This document shows positions 15,975 through 24,470 of a stretch of 64,000 bases of DNA, in pieces. The position numbers and the translations under genes were made by a program. The DNA comes from Cupriavidus pauculus (GTDB taxonomy: Bacteria; Pseudomonadota; Gammaproteobacteria; Burkholderiales; Burkholderiaceae), in assembly GCF_003854935.1 (NCBI RefSeq), contig NZ_CP033970.1, forward strand, positions 558,001 to 622,000, given 5' to 3'. Under the pieces are notes generated by a model that saw nothing but the letters and a program-made list of their open reading frames with translations, was not told where the DNA came from and did not search any database. Position 1 is the first letter of the stretch. Each line of letters starts with the position of its first letter.

Positions 15975-18029
15975 ATGAAAACAACGCATAGCGCGCGGGG
16001 GAAGGCGTTCCACGCCATGCGCGCCGAGGCGGGCACCGTGGCGGCCCTGGACGCCACGCAGGCCCGGCTGACCCGGCACGACCAGTTGCTGGCGGTGCGC
16101 CGCACCGTGCGGCTGTCGATCCCGATCAACATCATCCTGGGCCTGTGCGTGCTGGCCGTGTCGTGGCACGCGGGGCGCGGCGCCATCGCGCTGGGCTGGT
16201 TCCTGGTGTCGCTGGTCTGGAACACGCTGCGCATCCGGCTGTGCGGGTTGCCGGTGTCGCGCGTGCCCGCCGGGCTGGGCCACGACGACGCGCGGCTGCC
16301 CCGCACCGTCGACCGCCACCTGCGCCTGCACTGCACGCTGGCGCTGCTGTCCGGCCTGACCTGGGCCGCCATTCCGCTGCTCTGCGACGGCTACACGTCG
16401 GCCCAGTCGCTGTTCTATCTCACCGTGGTCTGCGGCATCACGGCCGGCGCGGTCACGCACGGCTTTGCCTACGCGCGGATTCCGCTCTGCTTCATCACGC
16501 CGCCGCTGCTGTCGGCCGCCGCGTGCCTGGTCTGGTTCGGCAACTTCGACAAGTACTGGCTGGCCGGCACGACCGTGCTGTACCTGGCCGCGCTGGTGCG
16601 CTGCACGCTGGAGAGCGAACGGCAGATCCGGCAGTCGATCCAGCTCAAGAACGAGGCCACGGCACTGCAGGACGCGCTGCGCATTGCCCACGACGACGCC
16701 GTGAACCGCGCCGACGAGATGTGGACGCTGGCCAGCCTGGACCCGCTCACCGGCCTGCTCAGCCGCAGCGGCTTCTTCGACCGCGCCAACAAGCGCTTTG
16801 CCAACGGCCTGTCTGGCCGCCACTGCCTGCTGCTGCTGGACCTGGACGGCTTCAAGCTGATCAACGACGCCTTTGGCCACAAGGCCGGCGACGGCGTGCT
16901 GCGCGAGGTGGCGCGGCGGCTGGAGGCCGTGGGCGGGCCGAACATGCTGGTCGGGCGCATGGGCGGCGACGAGTTCATGATGCTCTACGACCCGTTCGAC
17001 GCCAGCGACTGCCCGTCGGCGCTGGCCGCGCGGCTGATTGCGGCGGTGCGCCGCCCGCTGGAGGGCTACGAGTTCTGCCAGGTCGGCGTCAGCGTGGGCA
17101 TCTGCCGGGGCCCCGATATCAGCCTGGACGACATGCTGCTGTTTGCCGATGCCGCGCTCTACGCGGCCAAGCGTATCGGCCGCAACAGCCATTACGTGTT
17201 CGACGACGAGCTGCACCGCCACCTGCAGATGCAGCGCGACATCGAGCGCGACCTGCCCCGGGCCCTGGCCGACGACACGCTCGAAGTCTGGTTCCAGCCG
17301 ATCTTTGGCGATGGCGGCACGCAGGTGCGCAGCCTGGAGGCGCTGATCCGCTGGAAGCACGCGCGGCACGGCTGGGTGCCGCCGCCCGAACTGGTGTCGG
17401 TGGCGGCGGCGTCGGGCCTGTCCGAGGCGCTGCTGCGCGCGACGCTGTCCAAGATCTGCCGGCTCTCCACGGCGCTGCACGCCGGGGGCGGCCGGCGCAT
17501 TCCAATCGCGATCAATCTCTCGCCGCGCGAGATGGCGCAGGTGGACGTCGACCGTCTGCTGCTGTCCACGCTGGAGTCATGCAAGCTCGAACCGGGCCTG
17601 CTGACCGTGGAAATCACCGAGGAAGTGGCGCTGGACGTGGTGGCCGTGCAGGGCAAGCTCGCCAACATGGCGCGCGCCGGCGTGGCCATCGCGCTGGACG
17701 ACTTTGGCGTGGGCTATTCGGGGCTGGGCGCGCTGCGCAAGCTTGGCGCGGCCTGCGTGAAGGTGGATCGCAGCTTCATCACCGGCATCGCGGGCTCCGC
17801 GCGCAGCCAGGACCTGATGCGCGCGGTGCTGAACCTGGGCCGCTCGTTCGGCTTCGAGGTGGTGGCCGAGGGCGTGGAGCACGAGGCCGACCGCCAGGCG
17901 CTGATCGACATCGGCTGCCACACGATGCAGGGCTACCTGCTGGCGCGGCCGATGCCCGAGGCAGACCTGCTGGCGTGGCTGCGCACGCGCGATGCGCCCA
18001 CGCCCGTGCCGCCGGCCGCGCTGGCATGA
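15975..18029 (+). CDS. membrane GGDEF-EAL dual-domain c-di-GMP enzyme
   Basis: A 684-residue protein that may both make and break c-di-GMP. Residues about 40-220 contain five or six hydrophobic helices (for example SIPINIILGLCVLAVSW and LYLAALVRC), forming a membrane input module. The GGDEF domain (about 250-410) has LDPLTGLLSRSGFF, LLDLDGFKLIND and an intact GRMGGDEFMM. The EAL domain (about 425-675) has EALIRWKHA, INLSPREM, VEITEEVAL, DDFGVGYSGL and AEGVEHEADR, so both active sites look complete. Start ATG 15975 is chosen; an upstream in-frame ATG would add an Arg-rich, non-conserved leader. Same direction as the CSS-EAL gene, 310 bp apart. Confidence 0.92.
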   Translation: MKTTHSARGKAFHAMRAEAGTVAALDATQARLTRHDQLLAVRRTVRLSIPINIILGLCVLAVSWHAGRGAIALGWFLVSLVWNTLRIRLCGLPVSRVPAGLGHDDARLPRTVDRHLRLHCTLALLSGLTWAAIPLLCDGYTSAQSLFYLTVVCGITAGAVTHGFAYARIPLCFITPPLLSAAACLVWFGNFDKYWLAGTTVLYLAALVRCTLESERQIRQSIQLKNEATALQDALRIAHDDAVNRADEMWTLASLDPLTGLLSRSGFFDRANKRFANGLSGRHCLLLLDLDGFKLINDAFGHKAGDGVLREVARRLEAVGGPNMLVGRMGGDEFMMLYDPFDASDCPSALAARLIAAVRRPLEGYEFCQVGVSVGICRGPDISLDDMLLFADAALYAAKRIGRNSHYVFDDELHRHLQMQRDIERDLPRALADDTLEVWFQPIFGDGGTQVRSLEALIRWKHARHGWVPPPELVSVAAASGLSEALLRATLSKICRLSTALHAGGGRRIPIAINLSPREMAQVDVDRLLLSTLESCKLEPGLLTVEITEEVALDVVAVQGKLANMARAGVAIALDDFGVGYSGLGALRKLGAACVKVDRSFITGIAGSARSQDLMRAVLNLGRSFGFEVVAEGVEHEADRQALIDIGCHTMQGYLLARPMPEADLLAWLRTRDAPTPVPPAALA

Positions 18030-18051
18030 GCGGTGAGCCGCCGACGGGCAT

Positions 18052-18079
18052 GCAAAAGGGGCCGTCGTGGCGGCCCCTT
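18052..18079 (-). terminator. rho-independent terminator of the small membrane-protein gene
   Basis: Inverted repeat AAGGGGCC/GGCCCCTT (18056-18079) followed, on the minus strand, by TTTTGC. It sits 14 nt past the stop of the 42-residue gene on that strand and in the tail-to-tail gap with the GGDEF-EAL gene. Confidence 0.75.
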
Positions 18080-18092
18080 GGCGTGCGTGGCG

Positions 18093-18221
18093 TCAGCGGA
18101 GCAGGTTGAACGTCAGCACGTTGAATGCCAGCCCCAGCGCGATGGCGCCGCCGAGTGTCTCCAGCGCGGCCAGCGCCACCAGTTCGCGGAAAATGCGTGT
18201 CTCGTCCTGCTTGGTCACCAT
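18093..18221 (-). CDS. 42-residue single-helix membrane protein, unknown function
   Basis: A small ORF supported by a good Shine-Dalgarno (GGAGACA, 6 nt before ATG 18221) and its own terminator. The product begins MVTKQDETRIFRELVALAAL and has one hydrophobic segment, ALGLAFNVLTFNLL, at its C-terminus. The frame extends further upstream, but that part has no ribosome-binding site. I do not recognise the family. Its size and architecture resemble small membrane proteins that modulate larger complexes, but no function is assigned. Confidence 0.6.
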   Translation of the reverse strand: MVTKQDETRIFRELVALAALETLGGAIALGLAFNVLTFNLLR

Positions 18222-18459
18222 GGTATTGTCTCCAGTCGGTTTTCCAAACGGCCAGCCGGTGGTGTCGCATCGGCCGGTCACACTGCAACCTGCACCTTCA
18301 GTAGACTGCAACCCCGGGGTGGCGAACAGTTGGCACAAACCCGCATGGGGTGATCCCCGATGACCGACGCCCCGCGGGGAAAACCCCTACAATAGCCACC
18401 CGCGCACGGCCACCCGACACCCGCGCCGCGCGCGTCTCCGCTGCCCCCTGAATCCCTGT

Positions 18460-19719
18460 ATGTCCATGATCTCCAACGCTTGCGGCGTCGACTTCGGCAC
18501 GTCCAATTCCACCGTCGGCTGGTTGCGCCCCGGCGCGCCCACGCTGCTGCCGCTGGAAGACGGCAAGGCCACGCTGCCCTCCGTGCTCTTCTTCCACGCC
18601 GAAGACCCGCTGGTCAGCTACGGCCGCGCCGCGCTTGCCGACTACCTGGCCGGCTACGAGGGCCGCATGATGCGGTCCATCAAGAGCCTGCTCGGCACGT
18701 CGATGATGGACGACAGCACCGAGGTGATGGGCCAGGCCATGCCGTTCCGCAAGCTGCTGGCGCATTTCATCGGCGAGCTGAAGGGCCGCGCCGAGCGCGC
18801 CGCCGGCCGCGAATTCCATGCGGCGGTGCTGGGCCGCCCGGTGCATTTCATCGACGAGGACGCCCAGGCCGACCAGCTGGCCGAGGACACGCTGGCCGAG
18901 ATCGCGCGCGACGCGGGCTTTCGGGACATCGCGTTCCAGTACGAGCCGATTGCCGCGGCGTTCGACTACGAGGCCGGCATCGGTGACGAGGAATTGGTGC
19001 TGGTGGCCGATATCGGCGGCGGCACGTCGGACTTCTCGCTGGTGCGGCTGTCGCCCGAGCGCGCGAAGAAGCTGGACCGCCGCGAGGACATCCTGGCCAA
19101 TGGCGGCGTGCACATCGGCGGCACCGATTTCGACCGCGCGCTGAGCCTGGCGAGCGTGATGCCGCTGCTGGGGCTGAACAGCCAGCTGCGCAACGGCAAG
19201 GCGATGCCGTCGGGCCAGTACTTCGACCTGGCCAGCTGGCACACGATCAACCTGGTCTACACGCGCAAGGCGTGGGCCATCGTGATGGACAACTACCGCG
19301 ACGCGGCCGAGACCGAGAAGCTCGACCGCCTGATCCGGCTGATCAAGGAGCGCGCCGGCCACTGGCTGGCCATCCAGGTGGAGGCGGCCAAGATCGCGCT
19401 GTCGGCCGACCCGCGCACCACGCTGGACCTGGGCCGCATCGCGCCGGACACCACGCTGGACATCACGCGCGACGACTTCGACCGGTCGATCGACAAGCTC
19501 GTGGCCAGGACGGCCAGCACCGTGCAGGGCATGCTGAAGACGGCCGGCGTGGCCGCCGACAGCGTCGACACGATCCTGTTCACGGGCGGCTCCAGCAGCG
19601 TGCCGATGCTGCGCGAGCAGCTGGCGCGGCTGCTGCCGGCCGCGCGGCGCGTGGAAGGCGACCTGTTCGGCGGCATCGGCTCGGGCCTGGCGCTGGACGC
19701 CGCCCGCAAGTTCGGCTGA
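18460..19719 (+). CDS. yegD: YegD-type Hsp70-family protein
   Basis: A 419-residue protein with the actin/Hsp70 ATPase fold. Phosphate-1 is at GVDFGTSNSTVGW (residues 9-21), phosphate-2 at VADIGGGTSDFSLVRL near residue 185, and the adenosine motif at ILFTGGSSSVPMLREQ near residue 370. It lacks the substrate-binding and lid domains of DnaK and matches the short YegD class, a probable chaperone-like ATPase of undefined role. Start ATG 18460 is followed by SMISNACGVDFGTS as in homologues. It is monocistronic, with no DnaJ or GrpE gene nearby. Confidence 0.9.
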   Translation: MSMISNACGVDFGTSNSTVGWLRPGAPTLLPLEDGKATLPSVLFFHAEDPLVSYGRAALADYLAGYEGRMMRSIKSLLGTSMMDDSTEVMGQAMPFRKLLAHFIGELKGRAERAAGREFHAAVLGRPVHFIDEDAQADQLAEDTLAEIARDAGFRDIAFQYEPIAAAFDYEAGIGDEELVLVADIGGGTSDFSLVRLSPERAKKLDRREDILANGGVHIGGTDFDRALSLASVMPLLGLNSQLRNGKAMPSGQYFDLASWHTINLVYTRKAWAIVMDNYRDAAETEKLDRLIRLIKERAGHWLAIQVEAAKIALSADPRTTLDLGRIAPDTTLDITRDDFDRSIDKLVARTASTVQGMLKTAGVAADSVDTILFTGGSSSVPMLREQLARLLPAARRVEGDLFGGIGSGLALDAARKFG

Positions 19720-19740
19720 GGCGCGCGGCGCCCCGGCCCG

Positions 19741-20142
19741 TTACTTCTTCAGCACCACCAGCGGCGCCCCGGTCTTGACGATGTAGGTGGCCAGCTCCGA
19801 CGCCTTGCCGGAGCCCACGTTGCGCGCCGAATGCGCGACGCCATCGGGAATGAACAGCGACTCGCCAGCCTTCAGCGTGACCGGCGGGCGGCCTTCGAGC
19901 CGGTATTCCAGCGAGCCTTCGACCACGTAGGCAATCTCCTCGCCCGGGTGCGTGTGCGCCGGGGCAAACGCGCCCGGGTCGAAATCCACGCGCACCTGCA
20001 CGGTCTGGTGGCCGGGCACCGAAATCGACTGCTGAACAAGATCGGTGCGATGGATGCCGGGCGCCTGGGCATGCGCGGCGGACAGTTGCAGCCCCGCGCC
20101 CAGCATCAGCAGCGCGGCGGTCATCAGGCGAATCGGTTTCAT
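19741..20142 (-). CDS. secreted cupin-domain protein
   Basis: A 133-residue protein with a Sec signal peptide (AALLMLGAGLQLSAAHA) and a single small-barrel cupin. The metal-site motif 1 reads FAPAHTHPGEEIAYVVEGSL (residues about 59-78), and motif 2 is seen as ESLFIPDGVAHSARN, with the His/Glu ligands in place. Periplasmic cupins of this size often act on or bind small oxidised compounds, but the activity is unknown. It ends 22 nt from the Hsp70 gene (convergent). Upstream it faces a 140-bp spacer with ATAC/GTAT motifs shared with other parts of the 20-33 kb region. Confidence 0.87.
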   Translation of the reverse strand: MKPIRLMTAALLMLGAGLQLSAAHAQAPGIHRTDLVQQSISVPGHQTVQVRVDFDPGAFAPAHTHPGEEIAYVVEGSLEYRLEGRPPVTLKAGESLFIPDGVAHSARNVGSGKASELATYIVKTGAPLVVLKK

Positions 20143-20254
20143 GGCGGGCTCCTTGGTACGGTATGTGGTGGAGCCCCCATTTCAGGGCCGCCGTGTATCG
20201 GCGGGATATCCGGCGCGCGGCGGTCTTGTCAGCCACTGTGGCCTGGCGGCCTGC

Positions 20255-20274
20255 GGATACATTGGGATACGAAG
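20255..20274. promoter_or_regulatory. ATACATTGNGATAC box upstream of the cupin gene
   Basis: GGATACATTGGGATACGAAG lies about 115 nt upstream of the cupin start. The same core with one change recurs at 32641-32659. A GTATCGGCG lies 60 nt away at this copy and 30 nt away at the other. The sharing between two distant spacers in one gene neighbourhood suggests a regulator site, possibly for the FixJ-type regulators. This is inference from sequence. Confidence 0.4.
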
Positions 20275-20282
20275 CGGGCGGG

Positions 20283-20942
20283 CTACTGGTCTGCCTGGCA
20301 CAGCCCGATCTGCTGCGCCATCAGCACCAGGTCGGCAAACGTGCGCGCGTGCATCTTGCGCATGGCCTGGCCGCGATGGATCTTCACGGTGACCTCGCTG
20401 ATGCCGATCTCGCTGGCAATCTGCTTGTTCAGCAGCCCCGAGACGGCCTTGCCCATGACCTCGGCCTCGCGCGGCGTCAGCGTGGCGTAGTGCGCGCGGA
20501 TGTCCTGCAGCCGGCGCAGCCCGCGGCGGCGGTGCCGGTCCTTCTGCAGCGCGGCGGACACCGCATCGAGCAGGTCCTGCTCGCGCAACGGCTTGGCCAT
20601 GAAGTCCTCGGCCCCGGCCTTCATCGCCGTGACCGTCATCGCGATGTCGCCGTGGCCCGTCATGAAGATGATGGGGATGCGCACGCCCATCTGCGCCAGC
20701 CGGCCCTGCAGGTCCAGCCCGCTCGGGCCGCGCAGCCGCACGTCCAGCACCAGGCAGCACGGCGTGTCCGGCAGCGGAAAGTCCAGCAGCTCGGCCGCCG
20801 AGCCAAACAGCGCCACGCGCATGCCCACGGAGCGGAACAGGTTGCCCAGCGCGGCCCGCAGCATGGCGTCGTCGTCCACCACCAGCACCAGCGCGTCGGC
20901 GTTGTCGCCGGGGCCGGCCGGGTCTGCGTTCTGCGATGTCAC
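20283..20942 (-). CDS. FixJ/NarL-type response regulator (first paralogue)
   Basis: A 219-residue two-component response regulator. The receiver domain (about 15-130) has the acidic pocket LVLVVDDDAML, the phospho-acceptor Asp in CLVLDVRLRG, a Thr in IIFMTGHGD and the Lys in DFMAKPLREQ. The LuxR-type DNA-binding domain (about 150-215) reads ATLTPREAEVMGKAVSGLLN and ISEVTVKIHRGQAMRKM. A GTG at 20942, preceded by GGAGAG, gives a normal FixJ N-terminus; the frame continues upstream but with composition unlike coding sequence. No histidine kinase is adjacent. It is closely similar to the regulator at 31.3-32.0 kb. Divergent from the hydrolase-amidohydrolase genes. Confidence 0.9.
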   Translation of the reverse strand: MTSQNADPAGPGDNADALVLVVDDDAMLRAALGNLFRSVGMRVALFGSAAELLDFPLPDTPCCLVLDVRLRGPSGLDLQGRLAQMGVRIPIIFMTGHGDIAMTVTAMKAGAEDFMAKPLREQDLLDAVSAALQKDRHRRRGLRRLQDIRAHYATLTPREAEVMGKAVSGLLNKQIASEIGISEVTVKIHRGQAMRKMHARTFADLVLMAQQIGLCQADQ

Positions 20943-21482
20943 GACGGGACTCTCCAAGGTGCCCTGTGGGCGGATTGAGGATGGATGGCGGGATGCGCGG
21001 CGGGCAGGCCGGCGATGGCCGCCCCGGTCCGCCCCGCATTTCAGCACAGCCCCCGCGGCTGCGCCACCCATACCAATTGATGAGTGGACAACGCGCATCG
21101 CGCCGCCCGCCCGCACCGCATCCGCCCGACTAATACCAAGTGCGTAGGGCCGCCGCGCGGCCGTTGCGCGCCATGGACAGCGCCGTGCCGCCACCCGCCG
21201 GCCACGGCCACCCCCGGCTAATACGATCAGCCAATGGTTGCCCGCGCACGCCGCGTCTAGTCTTGCGGCGGGTTGCGCCGTGCGCGCGCACGGCCCCCCG
21301 CCGATCCCCCGCCCAATGGCGCTTCAATTTTTTTGATGAACTCGTGCAGGACGGGTGCCGCGAACAGCGCATCCACCCCGCTAAAGTTCCATCCATCGCA
21401 GCGCCAGACGGCAAACCCGGCCAGCGCGGGCGGGATCACCAAATCAAACAAACTGAATACACCTTTAGCCAGGAGAAGTCTC
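20943..21482. promoter_or_regulatory. 540-bp divergent regulatory region with ATACCAA motifs
   Basis: No gene is visible. The spacer separates the first FixJ-type regulator from the Tat-exported hydrolase gene. It contains ATACCAATTGATGAG (21070), ATACCAAGTGCGTAG (21133) and ATACGATCAGCCAATG (21221), and an A/T-rich segment near 21325-21340 and 21440-21470. The ATACCAA half-sites resemble those at 28.9 and 32.5 kb and fit the NarL/FixJ habit of binding heptamers. A promoter for the hydrolase probably lies in the A/T-rich part close to its start. Confidence 0.45.
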
Positions 21483-22472
21483 ATGTCGAACCTCGCCCCC
21501 CAGCCTTCCGCCGAACAACCGGACGCCTCGCGCCGCAAGCTGCTGGTTGGCAGCACCGTGGGTGCCGCCGCCGCGTCGGTGGCATCGATGGCCGCGCTGA
21601 CCCCCGCCGCCGCCGAAGCCGCGCCTGCCGCCGGCCGCCCGGGCAAGCAGGGCAGCTACGTGACGACCCGGGACGGCACGCGCATCTTCTACAAGGACTG
21701 GGGCTCGGGCCGCCCGGTGGTGTTCTCGCACGGCTGGCCGCTCGATGCCGACGCCTGGGACGCCCAGATGCTGTTCCTGGTGCAGAAGGGCTTCCGCGTG
21801 ATCGCCCATGACCGTCGCGGCCATGGCCGCTCGGACCAGCCGGCGCAGGGCAACGACATGAACACCTACGCCGACGACCTGGCCGCCGTGCTGGACGCGC
21901 TGGACATCAAGGGCGCCACGCTGGTGGGCCATTCCACCGGCGGCGGCGAAGTGGCGCGCTACATCGGCCGCCACGGCACGAAGCGCGTTGCCAAGGCCGT
22001 GCTGATCGGCGCCGTGCCGCCGACGATGGCCAAGAGCGCCGCCTACCCGAACGGCCTGCCGCTCGAAGTGTTCGACAACATCCGCAAGGGCGTGGCCGAG
22101 AACCGCTCGCAGTTCTACAAGGACCTGGCCACGCCGTTCTTCGGCTTCAACCGTCCGAACGCCAAGGTCTCGCAGGGCACCATCGACGCCTTCTGGGCGC
22201 AGGGCATGGCCGGCGGCATCCTGGGCCAGTACCTCTGCATCAAGGAGTTCTCGGAAGTGGACTACACGGCCGACCTGAAGAAGATCGACGTGCCCACGCT
22301 GATCCTGCACGGTGACGACGACCAGATCGTGCCGATCGACAATGCGGGCAAGCTGTCGGCCAAGATCGTCAAGAACGCCACGCTGAAGGTGTACCCGGGT
22401 GCGTCGCACGGCATGTGCGTGATCAACGCCGACCAGGTCAACGCCGACCTGCTGGCCTTCCTGAACGCCTGA
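21483..22472 (+). CDS. Tat-exported alpha/beta hydrolase, non-heme haloperoxidase type
   Basis: A 329-residue protein. The N-terminal twin-arginine signal ([17 protein letters not shown]) is followed by an alpha/beta hydrolase domain starting about residue 57. The catalytic Ser lies in [18 protein letters not shown] (about 160), the Asp in [11 protein letters not shown] and the His in PGASHGMCV. The haloperoxidase-like family signatures [14 protein letters not shown] and [15 protein letters not shown] are present; these enzymes are mostly esterases or perhydrolases in practice. Start ATG 21483 has an AGGAGA Shine-Dalgarno. The amidohydrolase gene follows 11 nt downstream, so the two form an operon of periplasmic hydrolases. 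Confidence 0.92.
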   Translation: MSNLAPQPSAEQPDASRRKLLVGSTVGAAAASVASMAALTPAAAEAAPAAGRPGKQGSYVTTRDGTRIFYKDWGSGRPVVFSHGWPLDADAWDAQMLFLVQKGFRVIAHDRRGHGRSDQPAQGNDMNTYADDLAAVLDALDIKGATLVGHSTGGGEVARYIGRHGTKRVAKAVLIGAVPPTMAKSAAYPNGLPLEVFDNIRKGVAENRSQFYKDLATPFFGFNRPNAKVSQGTIDAFWAQGMAGGILGQYLCIKEFSEVDYTADLKKIDVPTLILHGDDDQIVPIDNAGKLSAKIVKNATLKVYPGASHGMCVINADQVNADLLAFLNA

Positions 22473-22483
22473 GCGCCGCAGCC

Positions 22484-24430
22484 ATGTCAGTGACCCGCCG
22501 GCAATTCATCGCCTCGGCCGCCGCCCTCGGCGCGGCCGCCTCTTCGGAGCTTTTCGCCATGTCGCCAAATCCGACACCCGACCTCATCCTCGTCAACGGC
22601 AAGTTTGCCACCCTGGACCGGGCCAACCCCCAGGCCGACGCCGTGGCCATCCAGGACGGCCGCTTCCTCGCCGTGGGCACCCGCGACGAGGTCATGAAGC
22701 TGGCCGCGGCCGGCACCCGGGTCATCGACCTGAACGGCCGGCGGGCCATTCCCGGGCTGATCGACAGCCACATGCACATCATCCGCGGCGGCCTGAACTA
22801 CAACATGGAGCTGCGCTGGGACGGCGTGCGCTCGCTGGCCGACGCCATGCGCATGCTCAAGGACCAGGTAGCCCGCACGCCGGCCCCGCAGTGGGTGCGC
22901 GTGGTGGGCGGCTTCACCGAGCACCAGTTCGTCGAGAAGCGCCTGCCGACCATCGAGGAACTGAACGCCGTGGCGCCGGACACGCCCGTGTTCATCCTGC
23001 ACCTGTACGACCGCGCCATCCTGAACGGCGCCGCGCTGCGCGCCGTGGGCTACAACAAGGACACGCCGAATCCGCCGGGCGGCGAGATCATCCGCGACGC
23101 CCGCGGCAACCCCACCGGGCTGCTGCTGGCCAAGCCCAACGCCACCATCCTCTACGCCACGCTGGCCAAGGGCCCGAAGCTGCCGCCCGAGTACCAGAAG
23201 AACTCCACGCGCCATTTCATGCGCGAGGTGAACCGGCTGGGCGTGACCGGCGTGATCGACGCCGGCGGCGGCTACCAGAACTACCCCGAGGACTACAACA
23301 TCATCGAGGAGCTGCACAAGGACGGCCAGCTCACGGTGCGCCTGGCGTACAACCTGTTCACGCAGAAGCCCAAGGAGGAACTGGCCGACTTCAAGACCTG
23401 GACGTCCACGGTCAAGCCGGGCCAGGGCGACGACCTGTACCGCCACAACGGCGCCGGCGAGATGCTGGTCTACACGGCCGCCGACTTCGAGGACTTCCGC
23501 GTCGAGCGCCCGGACATGCCGCCGTCGATGGAGGCCGACCTGGAGCCCGTGATCCGCCTGCTGGCCGAAAAGCGCTGGCCGTGGCGCCTGCACGCAACCT
23601 ACGACGAGACCATCACCCGCGCGCTGAACGTCTACGAGAAGGTGGCCAAGGACGTGCCGTTCAACGGCCTGAACTGGTTCTTCGACCACGCCGAGACGAT
23701 CTCCGACCGCAACATCGACCGCATCGCGGCACTGGGCGGCGGCATCGCCGTGCAGCACCGCATGGCCTACCAGGGCGAATACTTCGTCGAGCGCTACGGC
23801 GCCAAGGCGGCCGAAGCCACGCCGCCGATCAAGAAGATGCTGGAAAAGGGCGTGAAGGTAGGCGCCGGCACCGACGCGACGCGCGTGGCGTCGTACAACC
23901 CGTGGGTGTCGCTGTACTGGCTGACCACCGGCAAGACCGTCGGCGGCATGTCGATGTATCCGCAAGCCAACCTGCTGGACCGCGAGACCGCGCTGCGGCT
24001 GTGGACCGAGGCCAACACGTGGTTCTCGTCCGAGGAAGGCAAGAAGGGCCAGATCAAGGCCGGCCAGCTGGCCGACCTGGCCGTGCTGTCCGCCGACTAC
24101 TTCAGCGTGCCCGGCGACGACATCCAGGACATCACGTCGGTCATGACCGTGCTGGGCGGCAAGGTGGTCTACGGCGACAACGAGTTCGGCAAGCACTCGC
24201 CCGACATCCCGCCGGCCATGCCCGACTGGTCTCCCGCCCGCCACGGCAGCCAGTACCAGCCGCGCCCGACCGCCCAGGCCAGGCAGCTCGCGATGAACAC
24301 CGCTTGCGGCTGCGCCAGCTCGTGCGGCGTCCACGGCCACGCGCACGCCAAGGCGTGGACGTCGAGCGTGCCGACATCGGACGAAAGCAGCTTCTGGGGT
24401 GCGCTCGGGTGTTCTTGCTGGGCGTTCTGA
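22484..24430 (+). CDS. Tat-exported amidohydrolase (YtcJ-like) with Cys/His-rich tail
   Basis: A 648-residue metal-dependent hydrolase of the amidohydrolase-3 family. The N-terminus carries a Tat motif (VTRRQFIASAAALGAA). The domain begins PDLILVNGKFATLD. The metal-binding HxH is in IPGLIDSHMHIIRGG, with later ligands in WRLHATYDE and FFDHAE, and AGTDAT near residue 460. After the fold ends (about 600) there is an unusual tail with C-G-C-A-S-S-C-G-V-H-G-H-A-H and a final GCSCWAF, seven residues able to bind metal in fewer than 40. The family acts on amides, lactones or related esters; the substrate is unknown. It is the second gene of an operon with the hydrolase and is followed by the repeat array. 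Confidence 0.9.
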   Translation: MSVTRRQFIASAAALGAAASSELFAMSPNPTPDLILVNGKFATLDRANPQADAVAIQDGRFLAVGTRDEVMKLAAAGTRVIDLNGRRAIPGLIDSHMHIIRGGLNYNMELRWDGVRSLADAMRMLKDQVARTPAPQWVRVVGGFTEHQFVEKRLPTIEELNAVAPDTPVFILHLYDRAILNGAALRAVGYNKDTPNPPGGEIIRDARGNPTGLLLAKPNATILYATLAKGPKLPPEYQKNSTRHFMREVNRLGVTGVIDAGGGYQNYPEDYNIIEELHKDGQLTVRLAYNLFTQKPKEELADFKTWTSTVKPGQGDDLYRHNGAGEMLVYTAADFEDFRVERPDMPPSMEADLEPVIRLLAEKRWPWRLHATYDETITRALNVYEKVAKDVPFNGLNWFFDHAETISDRNIDRIAALGGGIAVQHRMAYQGEYFVERYGAKAAEATPPIKKMLEKGVKVGAGTDATRVASYNPWVSLYWLTTGKTVGGMSMYPQANLLDRETALRLWTEANTWFSSEEGKKGQIKAGQLADLAVLSADYFSVPGDDIQDITSVMTVLGGKVVYGDNEFGKHSPDIPPAMPDWSPARHGSQYQPRPTAQARQLAMNTACGCASSCGVHGHAHAKAWTSSVPTSDESSFWGALGCSCWAF

Positions 24431-24470
24431 GGCTGGCTGATGGTTTGACAAGCGCTGAGCTTGGCCGACT

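Noticed and set aside
15912-17480. A 522-codon open frame opposite the GGDEF-EAL gene
   Set aside because: GC-rich antisense shadow. The sense strand encodes intact GGDEF and EAL motifs and the antisense product is low-complexity His/Gln/Ala/Arg.
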